Shown here: positions 1 through 10,881 of the stretch, piece by piece | Layout of the letters: every line of letters begins with the position of its first letter | Numbering within the stretch: the stretch's first letter is position 1 | Assembly: GCA_035771175.1 (NCBI GenBank) | Contig: CM069593.1 | Span: 43,461,741-43,525,740, forward strand | Origin: Paratinospora sagittata | Taxonomy: Eukaryota; Streptophyta; Magnoliopsida; Ranunculales; Menispermaceae | Direction of reading: 5' to 3' | Length of the DNA stretch: 64,000 bases | Position numbers and translations under genes: made by a program | Notes under the pieces: generated by a model | What the model was told of the DNA's origin: nothing | Database searches by the model: none | The model's input: the letters and a program-made list of their open reading frames with translations, nothing else

Positions 1-1993
1 TTGCGATGTTCTCCCATTTCCATTCTCCAATAGGTAACGGCTGGAGAAGTCCGGAGGGAAGTTTTCTTTCTGCCTTAACTTTCTGGCAAACGAGACATCG
101 AGCAACGAAGTCTACAATTGCCTTCTTCATTCCAGAAAACCAGAATTGTCGCTTGACATCCTTGTACATCTTGTCACCCCCAGGATGCATAGCGTACCTC
201 GAACAGTGCATCTCAGTGAGCACTTCTTTCTGAACCTCAGGATCGTTCGGTAGACAGAGACATTTTTTATAGAAAACGACCCCATCTTCTGAGACCGACC
301 AGTAAGGAAAGTCCTGTCCGCTGAGTAGAAGTTCTCATTTCTCCATTAACATAGGGTCATTGGCTTGAGCAGCTGAAATTTTCCGAACTAGCTCAGAGTT
401 GGCTGATAATTGAGAGAGTCTTGATGTTGTTCCCTCTTCGATTAGTTGTAGGTTAAAGTTCTCCATCTTTGTAGCCAACTTTCCCATTTCAAAGTTAAGA
501 GTGCAAGCAACGTACGATTTTCTACTCAGGGCATCAGCCACAACATTGGCTTTTCCAGGATGATACTGGAGTTGAAAGTCATAATCTTTCAAGAATTCCA
601 ACCATCGTCTTTGGCGGAGGTTTCGGTCTCTCTGAGTGTATATTTACTTAAGACTCTTGTGATCTGAGAAGACCTCGAACCGTTCACCGTATAAGTAATG
701 ACACCATAATTTCAGTGCAAATACGACAGCTGCAAGTTCCAAGTCATGTGTTGGGTAATTACCCTCATGAATCTTCGGTTGCCTCGAGACATATGCAACA
801 ACTTGGTCTTCTTGCATGAGTACGACACCTAAGCCTTGGAGAGAAGCGTCGGTGTATAATGAAAATCCAATTGCATTTCTTGGAGTGATAAGTACAGGTG
901 TCGTCGTGAGGCGTTTCTTCAATTCCTGAAATGATGCTTCACAGGTGGGATTCCAGATGAATCGCACGTCTTTTCGAGTGAGCTTGGTCATAGGTTCAGC
1001 AATCTTTGAGAAGTCCTTGATGAAGCGTCTGTAATAGCTAGCCAAACCAAGAAAACTCCTAATCTGAGTAACAGTGGTAGGCTGCTGCCAGTTTAAAACT
1101 GCTTCAACCTTAGAAGGATCTACTTCAATGTCATTGCTTGAAACCACGTGGCCTAGGAATTGAACACGTTTCGCCCAGAATTCGCATTTACTCAACTTTG
1201 CATACAGTTGGTGGCTTCTCAAGTTATGGAGGACTATCTTCAAATGTATCTGATGGTCTTCCTCGGTTGAGGAATATATCAAGATGTCGTCCACAAAAAC
1301 CACCACAAATTGGTCTAATTATAACCTGAAGATGCGATTCATCAAATCCATGAATGTCGCAGGTGCATTTGTTAGACCGAACGGCATGACCAAGAACTCA
1401 TAGTGACCGTACCGAGTTCTGAACGTCGTCTTGGTAATGTCCGACTCTCGGATCCGGAGTTGGTGATAACCGGACCGTAAATCAATCTTAGAGAAGTATT
1501 TGGCATCTCTAAGTTGGTCGAACAAGTCATCGATCCTGGGCAACGGATATCTGTTCTTGATGGTGACGTTATTCATCTTGCGATAATCGATGCAAAGTCG
1601 TAACGAAGTATCATTTTTGCGAACAAACAGAACTGGAGCGCCCCAGGGTGATGAACTCTTTCTGATGAAGCCATTACTCTCTAATTCCTTTAGTTGTTTG
1701 TCTAATTCGACCAGCTTGACATTTGACATTTTGTATGGTGGAATATAGATAGGCCATGTCCCAGGTATGAGGTTGATTTCAAAATCGAATTCTCGAACAG
1801 GCGGTAGACCAGGAAGGTCATTTAGAAAAACTGTTGGGAATTCCAATATTACCGGGACATCGTGTACTTCGAGAGGGTACAGTGCTGGTGATTCATTTTC
1901 TTCACTAAGGGATAGAGCTCGAAGTTGTGCCTTGAGAAGTGCAACTGTTGATTTGTGTAACCATTTTCTTGTTCCTTGAATCTTGACAAACTC
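1..1993 (-). pseudogene. gypsy pol region: RT, RNase H and integrase zinc finger
   Basis: After the gag stop the same frame continues with RT motifs [46 protein letters not shown] and the catalytic [10 protein letters not shown] box (a YVDD variant). RNase H follows ([39 protein letters not shown]), then the ADALSRKS junction. The H2C2 integrase finger is encoded at about 1-220 (AMHPGGDKMYKD, CLVCQKVKAE). Stops at 1319 and 644 sit where related elements have tyrosine (FRL-stop-LDQF and KSLK-stop-IYTQ). The TGA at 335 fits a CGA-to-TGA change. The chromodomain, if any, is beyond the window. Confidence 0.9.
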
Positions 1994-3286
1994 TTATGTA
2001 TGCAAGGTTAACTGAACTTGCTTCTTCATACATTCGATTTTTGCATTCAGTGGTGCTAGCCAGTCCATGTCGAGGATGATGTCGAAGTCTTCGATGTCCA
2101 TCACAAAGAGATCTGCATATATTATTTCTTCTGACATTCGAAGCTCACATCGAGAACCCTGCAAATTCACGTCAGTACCAAATCCGAACGGTGATGTGAC
2201 ATGGAGTGTGATGTTTGTGGGTTCAGGCTGCAGGCCTAAATGTCTTACCAATGTCGACGATATAAAAGAATGCGTAGCAACTGAATCAAACAAAACATGC
2301 ACCATTGTATTAAACAAAAGAAAGGTACCTTCGACTACATTATTGTCTGGGAGGGGTTGTTGAGCGATGGCAAATGCTCTGCCCTGATTCCGTTGACCCT
2401 GGTTTTGCTGGTTCTCCCTGGGTTGGGCATTAGCAGCAGGTGGTGCTTGTTGGATTGGAACAACGGGAATAGATTGTTGAATGTGCGGACAAACATATTT
2501 TACATGGCCCTTCTGGCCGCAGTTGAAACACGTCGGCTGATACTGCGGATGGTTCTGTTGGCCATGCTGATTGTGGTGTCGACCACCACCTCTTCCATTG
2601 CCATTTCTATGGCCACCCCTTCCATAACGACCTCCGCGGCCATGATTACGAAAACCCTGATGGTTAGGGTTAGATGGTTCAGCCGCAGGTGTTGTGGCCT
2701 CATTCTTCGAAACATGGGCTGGGAGGGCTGGGTTTTGATTGTAGTAGGGCTTCTTCTTGTTGCCCTGTTGCGAGCCTTGTTGGGAAAACATTGCAGGCCA
2801 TTTTCCCTTATTCATTCTCTGCTCCTGTATGATCTTTTCTTGTTCAAAGCTCATAGCCTTGTCAACAACCTCCTTGAAAATCTTGAGATCCATTAAGATG
2901 GTGGAGAGAGAGTAGATTGATAATTCTTTGAACTTTCCAGCATATTCCTTGACGGTCATGCTGCCCTGGTATAACTTAGCAAATTTTTGGTGCTTGTGCC
3001 TCTTCACAGCGCCGGGAAAATACTCATCAATAAACATTGACTCGAATTGTTGCCAAGTCATATTTGTTGTGTTGACCCTTTGGTCCTCTTTCACTGTTAT
3101 CCACCATGTGTTTGCCCCACCAACAAGTTGGTAGGTCGCTAGTAGAATTTTTCGAGCATTCTGAAAATCTACAGAGAAACGCGCCCTTTGCAGGAAACAA
3201 ATACCAAATCTGTTTCTGGGCAAGGAGGAGAGTGCTCCTGAGCCTTCTGACAGTTTTTTTTTATAAGTCGGTAAAGCAGTTTGCAC
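1994..3286 (-). pseudogene. gag-protease region of the gypsy element, truncated
   Basis: This 430-residue frame holds the central gag domain (ATYQLVGGANTWW, then MTWQQFESMFIDEYFPGAV), a long Gly/Arg/His/Gln-rich stretch, one CCHC zinc knuckle (CFNCGQKGHVKYVC, about residue 253) and a retropepsin domain near residue 335. Gag packages element RNA and the protease matures the polyprotein. Three defects are visible. The usual first part of gag is absent. About 40 residues seem deleted after the KFKELSIYS stretch. The protease active site reads DSVATHSF where DSGATHSF is expected, so the catalytic glycine is lost. The frame ends at a TAA and continues in the same frame into pol. Confidence 0.88.
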
Positions 3287-3299
3287 GTAAATAAAAGAG

Positions 3300-4990
3300 G
3301 TTTTTGGCTCATTCTTAGCTCATTTGAGCTGGTTTGAGTTCTAAAGAAAGGGAAAATGAAGGGGAAAATGAAGGGGAAAAGGAGAACGAAGAGCTAGGGT
3401 AGCAATTATGAGGCTCCGGTAAGTGATTTTTAACTCAAAACTTGCGAATTTTCATTCCTTTCTTTGATTTGTTCAACATATGTGAAGTTGAACGAATTTG
3501 GTGATGGTTGAACGAAATTGTGATGGCCTGGGGTTGGCCAAATCTGTGGCTTTTGCATTTAATTATGTTTTTAATGGGCTCTTGATGGAAATTAAGATTA
3601 TGGCATGTAAAATCTATAGGGAAATTGGTGTTGAATTGTGGGTACACCCAAACCTTGTTCTATACAAAAACAGCTAAGCGTTTGAGGGTGTTCAAATTGG
3701 TGTTTATGAGATTTAAATGATGAATCTTGACTTAAATAGGTTCAATTAGGATGTGTACATAAATTGGACGGTGAAATTGTTGGAAATTGATGTTTTGTGT
3801 TGGGAATGTCCCAACTAGGGACTGTTTAAGCTTGGAGTGGGAGTTTTGTGTGTTGTAGCTAGAAATTGTAGTTGAATGTGAATTATATTGTGATATGTAC
3901 AGATTGTCATTGAGAAAGTGGTTGCATCTTGAGTGATTAGCTGGAAATCTATGAACAACTTGTGTAGGGGCTATAAAGGTGTACTTTGATGAGTGGGAAA
4001 GCGTAGGATTGTACCCATTGTGAGTATTTCTTACTTTTGCTTTTATGTACGGTATTATATGTATAAATCCAATTAGTTAAATGTAAGCATGATATTGTAC
4101 TTACATATGTGTTTTAAATACATGAAATAGTTTTAGTAATGGAGCATGTCTTGGGATCAATTGAATAGGTCACCGACATGAGAAGCCCTCCTAAGAGAAT
4201 CCGATTGGCTAGGATCTATAAATGGCAAAAGTAAGGACGGTGCACTCCTTGGGTATAATGAGGCGAAGATGCACTTGCTCTCCTAAGATCTATGAATGGG
4301 TAAATTGTAGACTGTGCACTTCTTATCGATGCATAATGAGGGGCAAATGCGCATAATTACCTAAAAGGTGGGAGATGGACAGTATGGTCTTATACTGAGA
4401 CTTGCATTGTCGTGAAAATGCATGGATATGATGAAACATATATTGATCATGTATTCATAACTGATTAACTTGCTTGCATCATGATATAAATATCGTTTTA
4501 ATGTCATGTTTTGTTATCAATGCATATGTAATGTCATAGGTAGAATATTCACTGGGCTAGTTGTTGCTCAACCCAAACTCCCAATCTTTTCAGGGCAAGA
4601 CATCAAGGGCAAAGGCAAAATTCAGGAGATGTAACTACGATCTTTGCTAAATGTATGTATTTATATATTTGTGGAGATTTGGGAAGTCCTTATGTATTTT
4701 GTTTACATATACATGACACTATGTACCGTATTTATAATTTAGATAAGTGTGTGGACATGTATATAAGATGAACAACTAAGTTGTTATGTGAAATGGATAG
4801 AATGGAATGGTTTGATAATATGTTATTATTAGTGGATGGAAGAATTTTTAGGATGATATTGTATGATAAACAAATGGATAATTCAGTGTGTGGATAGGTT
4901 AGGCTGACATGGTATCAAATACTTCTAGGTGTGGCGTATGTGGGTGTTCTGTGTCGGTCGTGACGTCACCTACGAAAGGGGGTCGCGACA
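3300..4990 (+). mobile_element. Tekay-like LTR, one end truncated
   Basis: This 1.7-kb non-coding stretch has the same order of landmarks as the bounded solo LTR at 21013-23086. They share a purine-rich block followed by GGTAAG (about 3345-3425), TTGTGAGTATT (near 4020), a GGGCTAGTTGTTGCTCAACCC block followed by TTTTCAGG (near 4553-4595), and a GTCGTGACGTCA...GGTCGCGACA terminus at 4990. The first ~350-450 bp present in the 21-kb copy are absent here. Orientation is inferred from the related LTR at 50379, which has a plus-strand TATA box. That would place this LTR opposite to the neighbouring gag-pol body, so it may not be that body's own LTR. Confidence 0.65.
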
Positions 4991-5249
4991 TTTACCTTCT
5001 CTACCACATGCTAAAATTTGTCTATTTTTTTTTCCATTTTTCGTTTCTCCTTGTACCTCTGATCTTTGTACCAAAGCCTACGCGTTGAGCATACTCGTTG
5101 TAGAACTCTTGAATATCTTGTAATGATTTGAATTGCATCCCTGTCTTTGGTACTAAATGATCATCATTGACTTCATATATATATTCTTTGACTAGCTTCC
5201 CCATTATCTCTTTCGATATTTTTTCTTCTATCAGTTGATTTTTCACCAT
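4991..5249 (-). pseudogene. FAR1/FHY3-like (MULE-related) DNA-binding domain fragment
   Basis: The minus strand encodes VPKTGMQFKSLQDIQEFYNE, then YAQRVGFGTKIRGTRR and, after a one-base frame slip in an A-run near 5030, ILACGREGK. This matches the N-terminal WRKY-like zinc domain of FAR1/FHY3 and related MULE transposases (FxS.EEAYEFYNEYARRVGF...CSREG pattern). The coding stretch stops abruptly at 4990, where the LTR terminus begins, so the LTR inserted in it. The rest of the domain and the MULE transposase core are not in the window. FAR1-type proteins bind DNA and activate light-response genes; whether this was a domesticated gene or a transposon gene cannot be told. Confidence 0.7.
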
Positions 5250-5601
5250 TTTCTACCACTGCTTCCTTGCTAGATAGCTCTTCTGTTGATAGTTCTTCCG
5301 TTATCAAAATAAATCATCAAACATTGTAGTAGAGTGAAGCAAATACAAAAATAATAATAATTAAAAAAAACTAAACAAAAATAAAATAAATTAAAAGGAC
5401 ATAATTATATATAAATTACATCATCGCATGTGATTCACACAAGATAAACCATAAATTTCTCAAAATCTAACTATCCACTTCAAATGAGTTATAATTTCTT
5501 TAACATTTGAATTAGTTGAGGCTTCTACAACCACTGGAGGTAATATTAACTCATACATGTTGCTTTTCTTTCAACCTTCTGCGTTGTCTTAACATTGAAC
5601 T

Positions 5602-6330
5602 TGTTGGAAAATGGGCAAATAAAACATGGTTTTTCACCATTTTTAGTTAAATATTAAAGTGGGACCCACAAATTATTTTGGGTGGGTCCAAGTTGATTAT
5701 TAATCTTTGATATGTGAAGATTAAGATAATATAAGTATTTAGCTATACCCATTTATATATGAATGAAAAATTGAGTCTAAAGTAGCCTACTTGATATATG
5801 TAAAGCAGTAAAATTTGAAAGCAATCTTTTAGTCCCACATGGGAAAGATAGAATTCTAATTATTTACTTATAAGTGTAGCTAGAATACTATACTTGAATT
5901 TCAGCTAACACACACACAATGAAGGCTCAGGAGTGATGCTTTGCATCACCCCCGTGCACGTGCTCGCGTGTGCAAGGGCGAAAGGGCGATGAGTTGAAGT
6001 GTGGCTATCACAAGAAGGAGATTGTTGTACCCTTAGAGACAAGTGTCATATACTGTGAGCACCTAAGCGGGACATAATTGTCTTAAAGACATAAAGTTAC
6101 ACTCTAGCCTCAATCTACGTCATTACTCTACTTGAATAATAATTGATCTAATTTAACTAGATTTAGTCTTGTACCTGGTACCTTTAAATAGTGAACGGGA
6201 GGCAGCTTGCTACTTTAAAAGAGTGGTATTTAAGCGATACCATTGAGACTTCACCACTCAGACTGGAGACTAATCTAGTTGATTATTTTGAAAGCTATTT
6301 TCAGTGATTGTTGCCACCATACAGTCAACA
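5602..6330 (+). repeat. 5' LTR of the 5.3-kb copia element
   Basis: It begins TGTTGGAAAATG and ends CAGTCAACA. It matches the 3' LTR at both ends but lacks about 450 bp that the 3' LTR has between GGGCGAT and GAGTTGAAG (near 5990). Confidence 0.88.
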
Positions 6331-6447
6331 ATCTTAAGACAATTATGCTAATGGATATAGACATTGTCCCTAAACCAACTACTACTTCTATAAACCTGAG
6401 AAGCCAGGAAGTTCGCTGGCACTGACTTCAAAAGTTGGCACTAGAAG

Positions 6448-7288
6448 ATGTTAGTTTACCTGACCACCCTCAACTTGGTTAAGGTGTTAAATGAAGACGA
6501 ACCTAAACTGAGTAATGATGAGACTGACAAACATGTTATTGTTGCAATTCAAGCATGGAGACACTCTGATTTTAATTATATTCTGAATGGGCTGGAAAAT
6601 ACACTGTATAATGTGTATAGTACAGTCTATACTGCCAAGGAACTCTGGAATTCTTTGGATAAAAAATACAAGACGGAAGATGCTGGCCATAAGAAATTTG
6701 TGGTTAGCAGCTTCCTTGATTACAAGATGGTGGACTCAAAGACTGTGTTGGATCAAGTTCAAGAGTTACAGATTATTCTCCATGAGATTCATGCAGAAGT
6801 TTCCACCTACTTAAAAAGATTTCAAGAACTATCTCAAGCACAAGCGTAAGGAGATGGGACTTGAGGACCTTATTATCAGATTGCGGATTGAACAAGACAA
6901 TAAGAATCAAGACAAGAAAACTAGAGAGCATACATAGCCTAAAGTTAACCTTGTGGAGGGAAAGCACACCATGAATAAGAAGCGCAAGCACACTGGTGAT
7001 AGTCAGGCCAAAAAGAAAGGCAAATCTCATAAGTTCAATGGCAAGTGCTATAATTGCTAAAAACAAGGGCACAAAGCCGAAGATTTTCGATTGAAAGGAA
7101 AGTCCAAGAACGATCAAGTCAATATGACTGAGGAGAAGACTGAAGATGTAACTGACCTGATGCTATCTGTTGTGGTCTTTGAAGCCAACATGGTTGATGA
7201 ACCCAGAGAGTGGTGGATTGATACTGGAACCACCCGACATGTCTGTGCTGATAAGAACATGTTTTCCTCTTATACAACAATAAGATGA
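6448..7288 (+). pseudogene. copia gag and protease start, degenerate
   Basis: Residues from 6448 (KVLNEDEPKLSNDETDKHVI, then LNGLENTLYNVYSTVYTAKE) match the gag domain of plant copia elements. After a stop at 6847 the gag continues in another frame (HKRKEMGLEDL). The zinc knuckle near 7046 reads CYNC-stop-KQGHKAEDF, so one codon is a stop and the last cysteine is replaced. The protease centre reads WWIDTGTTRHVCADKNMF, where IDTGATRHVC is usual. Gag would form the particle; this copy cannot make an intact one. Confidence 0.8.
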
Positions 7289-7742
7289 CGTAATCTAATC
7301 ATGGGCAATTCAGCAATTTCAACAATAACGGGACTTGGGAAGGTGGTTCTCAAGATGACCTCAGGAAATGAACTCACCTTGATCGATGTGTTGCATTTAC
7401 CTGACATCCGGAATAATGTTTCAGGCTCACTGTTAAGCAAAAGTGGTTTTTGGATGGTCTTTGATTCCAATAAAGTTTACCAAGAAAATGTTGACTAGAC
7501 ATTTTGATATGAAAGATATGGGCATTGCTGATGTTATTTTAGAGATTAAAATTTCTAAAATATTTGATGGATTAGTCTTGTCTCAATCTCATTATATTGA
7601 GAAAATATTGATTAAGTTCAATAAATATGATACTAGTCCTATAAAAACACCAATAAATGTTAATTTACATCTTATCAAGAATAAAGGGCAACGCAAAAAT
7701 CAATTAGAATATTCACATATATACTTGGCAGTCTAATGTATG

Positions 7743-8441
7743 TAGGGGTGTTCATCGAGACCGACCAAACCGAAAAATCGAACCAAACCGATACGATCGG
7801 TTCGGTTTGGTTCAGTTTTTGTGAAGTTCGATTCGGTTTTCAATTTAAGGAATGAAAAAATACCGATCAGTTTGGTTCGGTTTTCAGTTTAGACATTGAA
7901 AAATCGAATTTAACCCAAACCGAACCGAACTTGAGGGTAATACTGTCATTTCTCCTATAACCCTAAACTTTAAATATGTAGGAACATGATTAAAATATTC
8001 TCTGAACTTGCTTTTAATTTTTATTTGTTTAACTATTGGATACTTGGAATTGGACGTGCAGGCAAATAAAAAAATTGTCTTATAAAAGGCTTTAAATGAA
8101 AAACATGTAGAAATTTTGCATGTCAATCTCTTTTAGTCTTCCTATTATTAAACGTAATAATGTATTTTGTGTTTTAATTGTAGTGATAAAACTATATATT
8201 ATATTTTTCAAAGTATTGAATGTGTTTTGAAAAGGTAAAATAGTGTTAAGTACAAAATTTATAACTGTAAAATTATAGTAACTAACTCGATCAACCCAAA
8301 TCGAATCAAACCGAACAAATTCGATTCGGTTTGAGTATTAGTTTGGTTCGGTTTCGATTTCAGAAAACCCAACTCGAACTAAGTTCGGTTTGGTTCGATT
8401 TTTATAAAAAATCGAACCAAACCGAGGTTTGCACACCCCTA
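7743..8441. mobile_element. hAT-type MITE, 699 bp, perfect 8-bp TSD
   Basis: The insert begins TAGGGGTGTTC and ends GCACACCCCTA, so the termini are inverted. AATGTATG occurs immediately on both sides (7735-7742 and 8442-8449), the 8-bp duplication typical of hAT transposons. The subterminal parts are rich in GGTTCGGTTTGG/CCAAACCGAA blocks, as in many plant hAT MITEs. It has no transposase gene. It splits the copia RT C-terminus (ending near YLAV) from the continuation that reads [10 protein letters not shown]. Confidence 0.92.
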
Positions 8442-8442
8442 A

Positions 8443-9060
8443 ATGTATGTTATGGTATGTACGCGACCTGACATAACATGTGCAATTAAGAAATTGAGTC
8501 GATTTACAAAAAATTCAGGCAAGGCTCATTGGAAAGCTTTGATTAGGGTACTTAGATATCTAAGGTACACACAACATTATGAATTGCATTATACAAGACA
8601 TCCAGCTGTTCTAAAAGGATATAGTAATGCAAACTGGATATCTGACTCCAAGAACACAAAATCTACGAGTGGATATGTGTTCACAATTGGAGGATGAGCG
8701 ATATCATGAAAATCCTCAAAATAAACATGTATAGCCAAATCCACTATGGAATCTGAATTTATAGCTTTAGAAAAAGCTGGAGAAAAAGCCGAATGGCTTC
8801 GTAACTTTTTAAAGGATGTTCCGTGTTGGTCCAAACCCGTCTCAGCAATATGCATTCATTGTGATAGTATGTCTGTTATAGCTAGAGCACAAAATAAGAT
8901 GTATAATAGTAAGTCAAGACATATACGTCGAAGACACAACACCATTAAACAGTTACTTGAAAATGGAGTAATATCCATAGATTATATCAAATCTAAGGAC
9001 AACCTTGCGGATCCACTAACTAAAGGTTTGCCTAGAGATCAAGTACATTGTTGGGGTTAA
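8443..9060 (+). pseudogene. copia RT C-terminus and RNase H
   Basis: This region encodes [70 protein letters not shown] and NLADPLTKGL, the standard ladder of copia RNase H motifs. Stops after TIGG and within the WK(S)K segment (near 8697-8735) break the frame. The usual catalytic YSDADW reads YSNANW, so two aspartates are lost. It is non-functional. Confidence 0.85.
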
Positions 9061-9676
9061 AGCCTATTAAATAGAGTTTTATAGTGGAAACCCAACCTAG
9101 ATTATTAGAGATCCCAAGAACTAGGTTCAAAAGGGACAACTAAATTATGAAATCTGGTGTAGCAGTAAGAAAAATCACACTCCTACCCATTCCTATGATA
9201 CAATAGTTATGCCTGTAAAATGAGTAAGGATAAGCATTGTTTTTAATGATTCCTATGACATATTAATTATGTGGGGTATAGCAGGGATACTCTTAATAGA
9301 ACTGGGCCAATTCTATGAGGATTTTAAGGCTTGAATTCTCTAAAGCACTCATGAATCCAGGAGTTGTTTAGGGCCAAAATGAACACAACCGTGAGAACCA
9401 AAATTGTTTGGAATTGAGTTGTGTATACATTATTGTCTTGGTTTGCATCAATGGTTGAACAGTTCAAGACATCGTGTTCACTGATTAGCTAGCAAATTCG
9501 ATAGTGTTTTACTAGGAAAGGTTCAAAGCCACAAGTTATCTATCCCGATGCAACTCATTCCACTAGTACTCTCTCTAGTGTCTGAATTAATTTTTTTTCA
9601 AAATTACATCACAAATCCATTTATGTGGGGGATGATAGAAAGTGCAATTAGTTCAATTTCCATTCATGTGGGGGAT

Positions 9677-10859
9677 TGTTGGAAAATGGGCAAATAAAAC
9701 ATGATTTTTCACCATTTCAGCTAAATATTAAAGTGGGGCCCACAAGTGATTTTGGATGGGTCCAAGTTGATTATTAATATTTGATATGTGAAGATTAAGA
9801 ATATATAAGTATTTAGCTATACCCATTTATATATGAATGATAAATTGAGTCTAAAATAGCCTACTTGATATGTGTAAAGTGGTAAAATTTGGAAACAATC
9901 TTTTAGTCCCACATGGGAAAGACAGAGTTCTAATTATTTACTTATAAGTATAGCTAGAATACTACACTTGAATTTCAGCTAACACACACACAATGAAGGC
10001 TCAGGGGTGATGCACCCGCACACGTGTGCGAGGGCGAAAGGGCGATTGGGCGTCTTAGGGCGCATTGGGCGCACAGCACTTTGCACTTTGCACGTACACA
10101 TCGTCGATATTTGATCAGACGGATGAGATGCATCCATGTAAGATCGGGTCTAGAACGTCTAGATACGATGAATATAGTTATTTGTCTAGGTGCGATGTAC
10201 GAAGATGCGACGGCGGGGGATCGGATGCGCTGATCGAGATTATCAAATGGCGACCGATTGAATCGACAGCGATCGAACGGTGCGAGATCGATTGCGACGA
10301 GCGAAACCGTTAGATTGAGCCTAAATCGATCAAACTCGATCCAACGGTGCAGAAACAGACACCATGTACAGCCACGATTTGCCTATAAATAGAGTCTTCC
10401 AAAACTCAGAAAATCATCCCAAAAAATTCTAAAATCTATGAATTTTCTTCTCTTCTCTCTTCTCTGCTTTTAGCATTCTTTTGTGAGTAAGTACAACCAA
10501 TTTTCGTTCGATTATTCTTGTGAGTTGAAGTGTTGTTGTCACAAGAAGGAGATTGTTGTATCCTTGGAGACAAGTGTTATATACCATGAGCTCCTAAGCG
10601 GGACATAATTGTCTTAAAGACATAAAGTTACCCTCTAGCTTTAATCTACGTCATTACTCTACTAGAATAGTAATTGATCTAGTTTAACTAGATATAATCT
10701 TGTACCCGGTACCTTTAAATAATGAACGGGAGGCAGCTTGTTGCTCTAGAAGAGTGGTATTTAAGCGAGACCATTGTGACTCCACCACCAGACTGGAGAC
10801 TAATCGAGTTGATTATTTTAAAAGCTATTTTTCAGTGATTATTGCCCCATACAGTAACA
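9677..10859 (+). repeat. 3' LTR of the 5.3-kb copia element
   Basis: This 1183-bp copy begins TGTTGGAAAATGGG directly after the polypurine tract and ends CAGTAACA. A GC-richer, CGAT-rich block at about 10040-10330, followed by a TATA-like GCCTATAAATAG at 10381 and a pyrimidine-rich leader, is absent from the 5' LTR. The promoter therefore survives only in this copy. Confidence 0.88.
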
Positions 10860-10881
10860 GAACTATCTAAATTAATTCTAC

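Larger units (their letters stand above)
1..3286 (-). mobile_element. Ty3/gypsy retrotransposon body (chromovirus, Tekay-like), degenerate, cut by window edge
   Basis: Reading the minus strand from 3286 down to 1 gives gag, protease, reverse transcriptase, RNase H and the start of integrase, the Ty3/gypsy order. All pieces stay in one frame and are interrupted by in-frame stops at 1994 (TAA), 1319 (TAA), 644 (TAA) and 335 (TGA). The RT and the H2C2 integrase finger resemble the Tekay/Del branch of plant chromoviruses, which is a judgement by eye. The integrase core and one LTR would lie left of position 1. The gag start is missing at the right end, where an LTR-like sequence abuts. The copy looks dead. 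Confidence 0.9.
5602..10859 (+). mobile_element. Ty1/copia LTR retrotransposon, defective, with 5-bp target duplication
   Basis: Two LTRs starting TGTTGGAAAATGGG flank the element (5602-6330 and 9677-10859). GAACT at 5597-5601 and 10860-10864 is the target-site duplication. Inside are gag (from 6448), a degenerate zinc knuckle, a protease (WWIDTGTTRHVCADKNMF near 7212), a short C-terminal RT stretch (7500-7735) and RNase H (8443-9060). Nearly all of integrase and most of RT are missing between about 7490 and 7500. A polypurine tract TGTGGGGGAT precedes the 3' LTR, with a second similar tract near 9625. No tRNA-Met primer site is evident after the 5' LTR. The element depends on others for movement, or is dead. 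Confidence 0.9.

Noticed and set aside
2297..2896. 199-codon plus-strand frame
   Set aside because: Antisense shadow of the gypsy gag low-complexity region; no start context or family motif.
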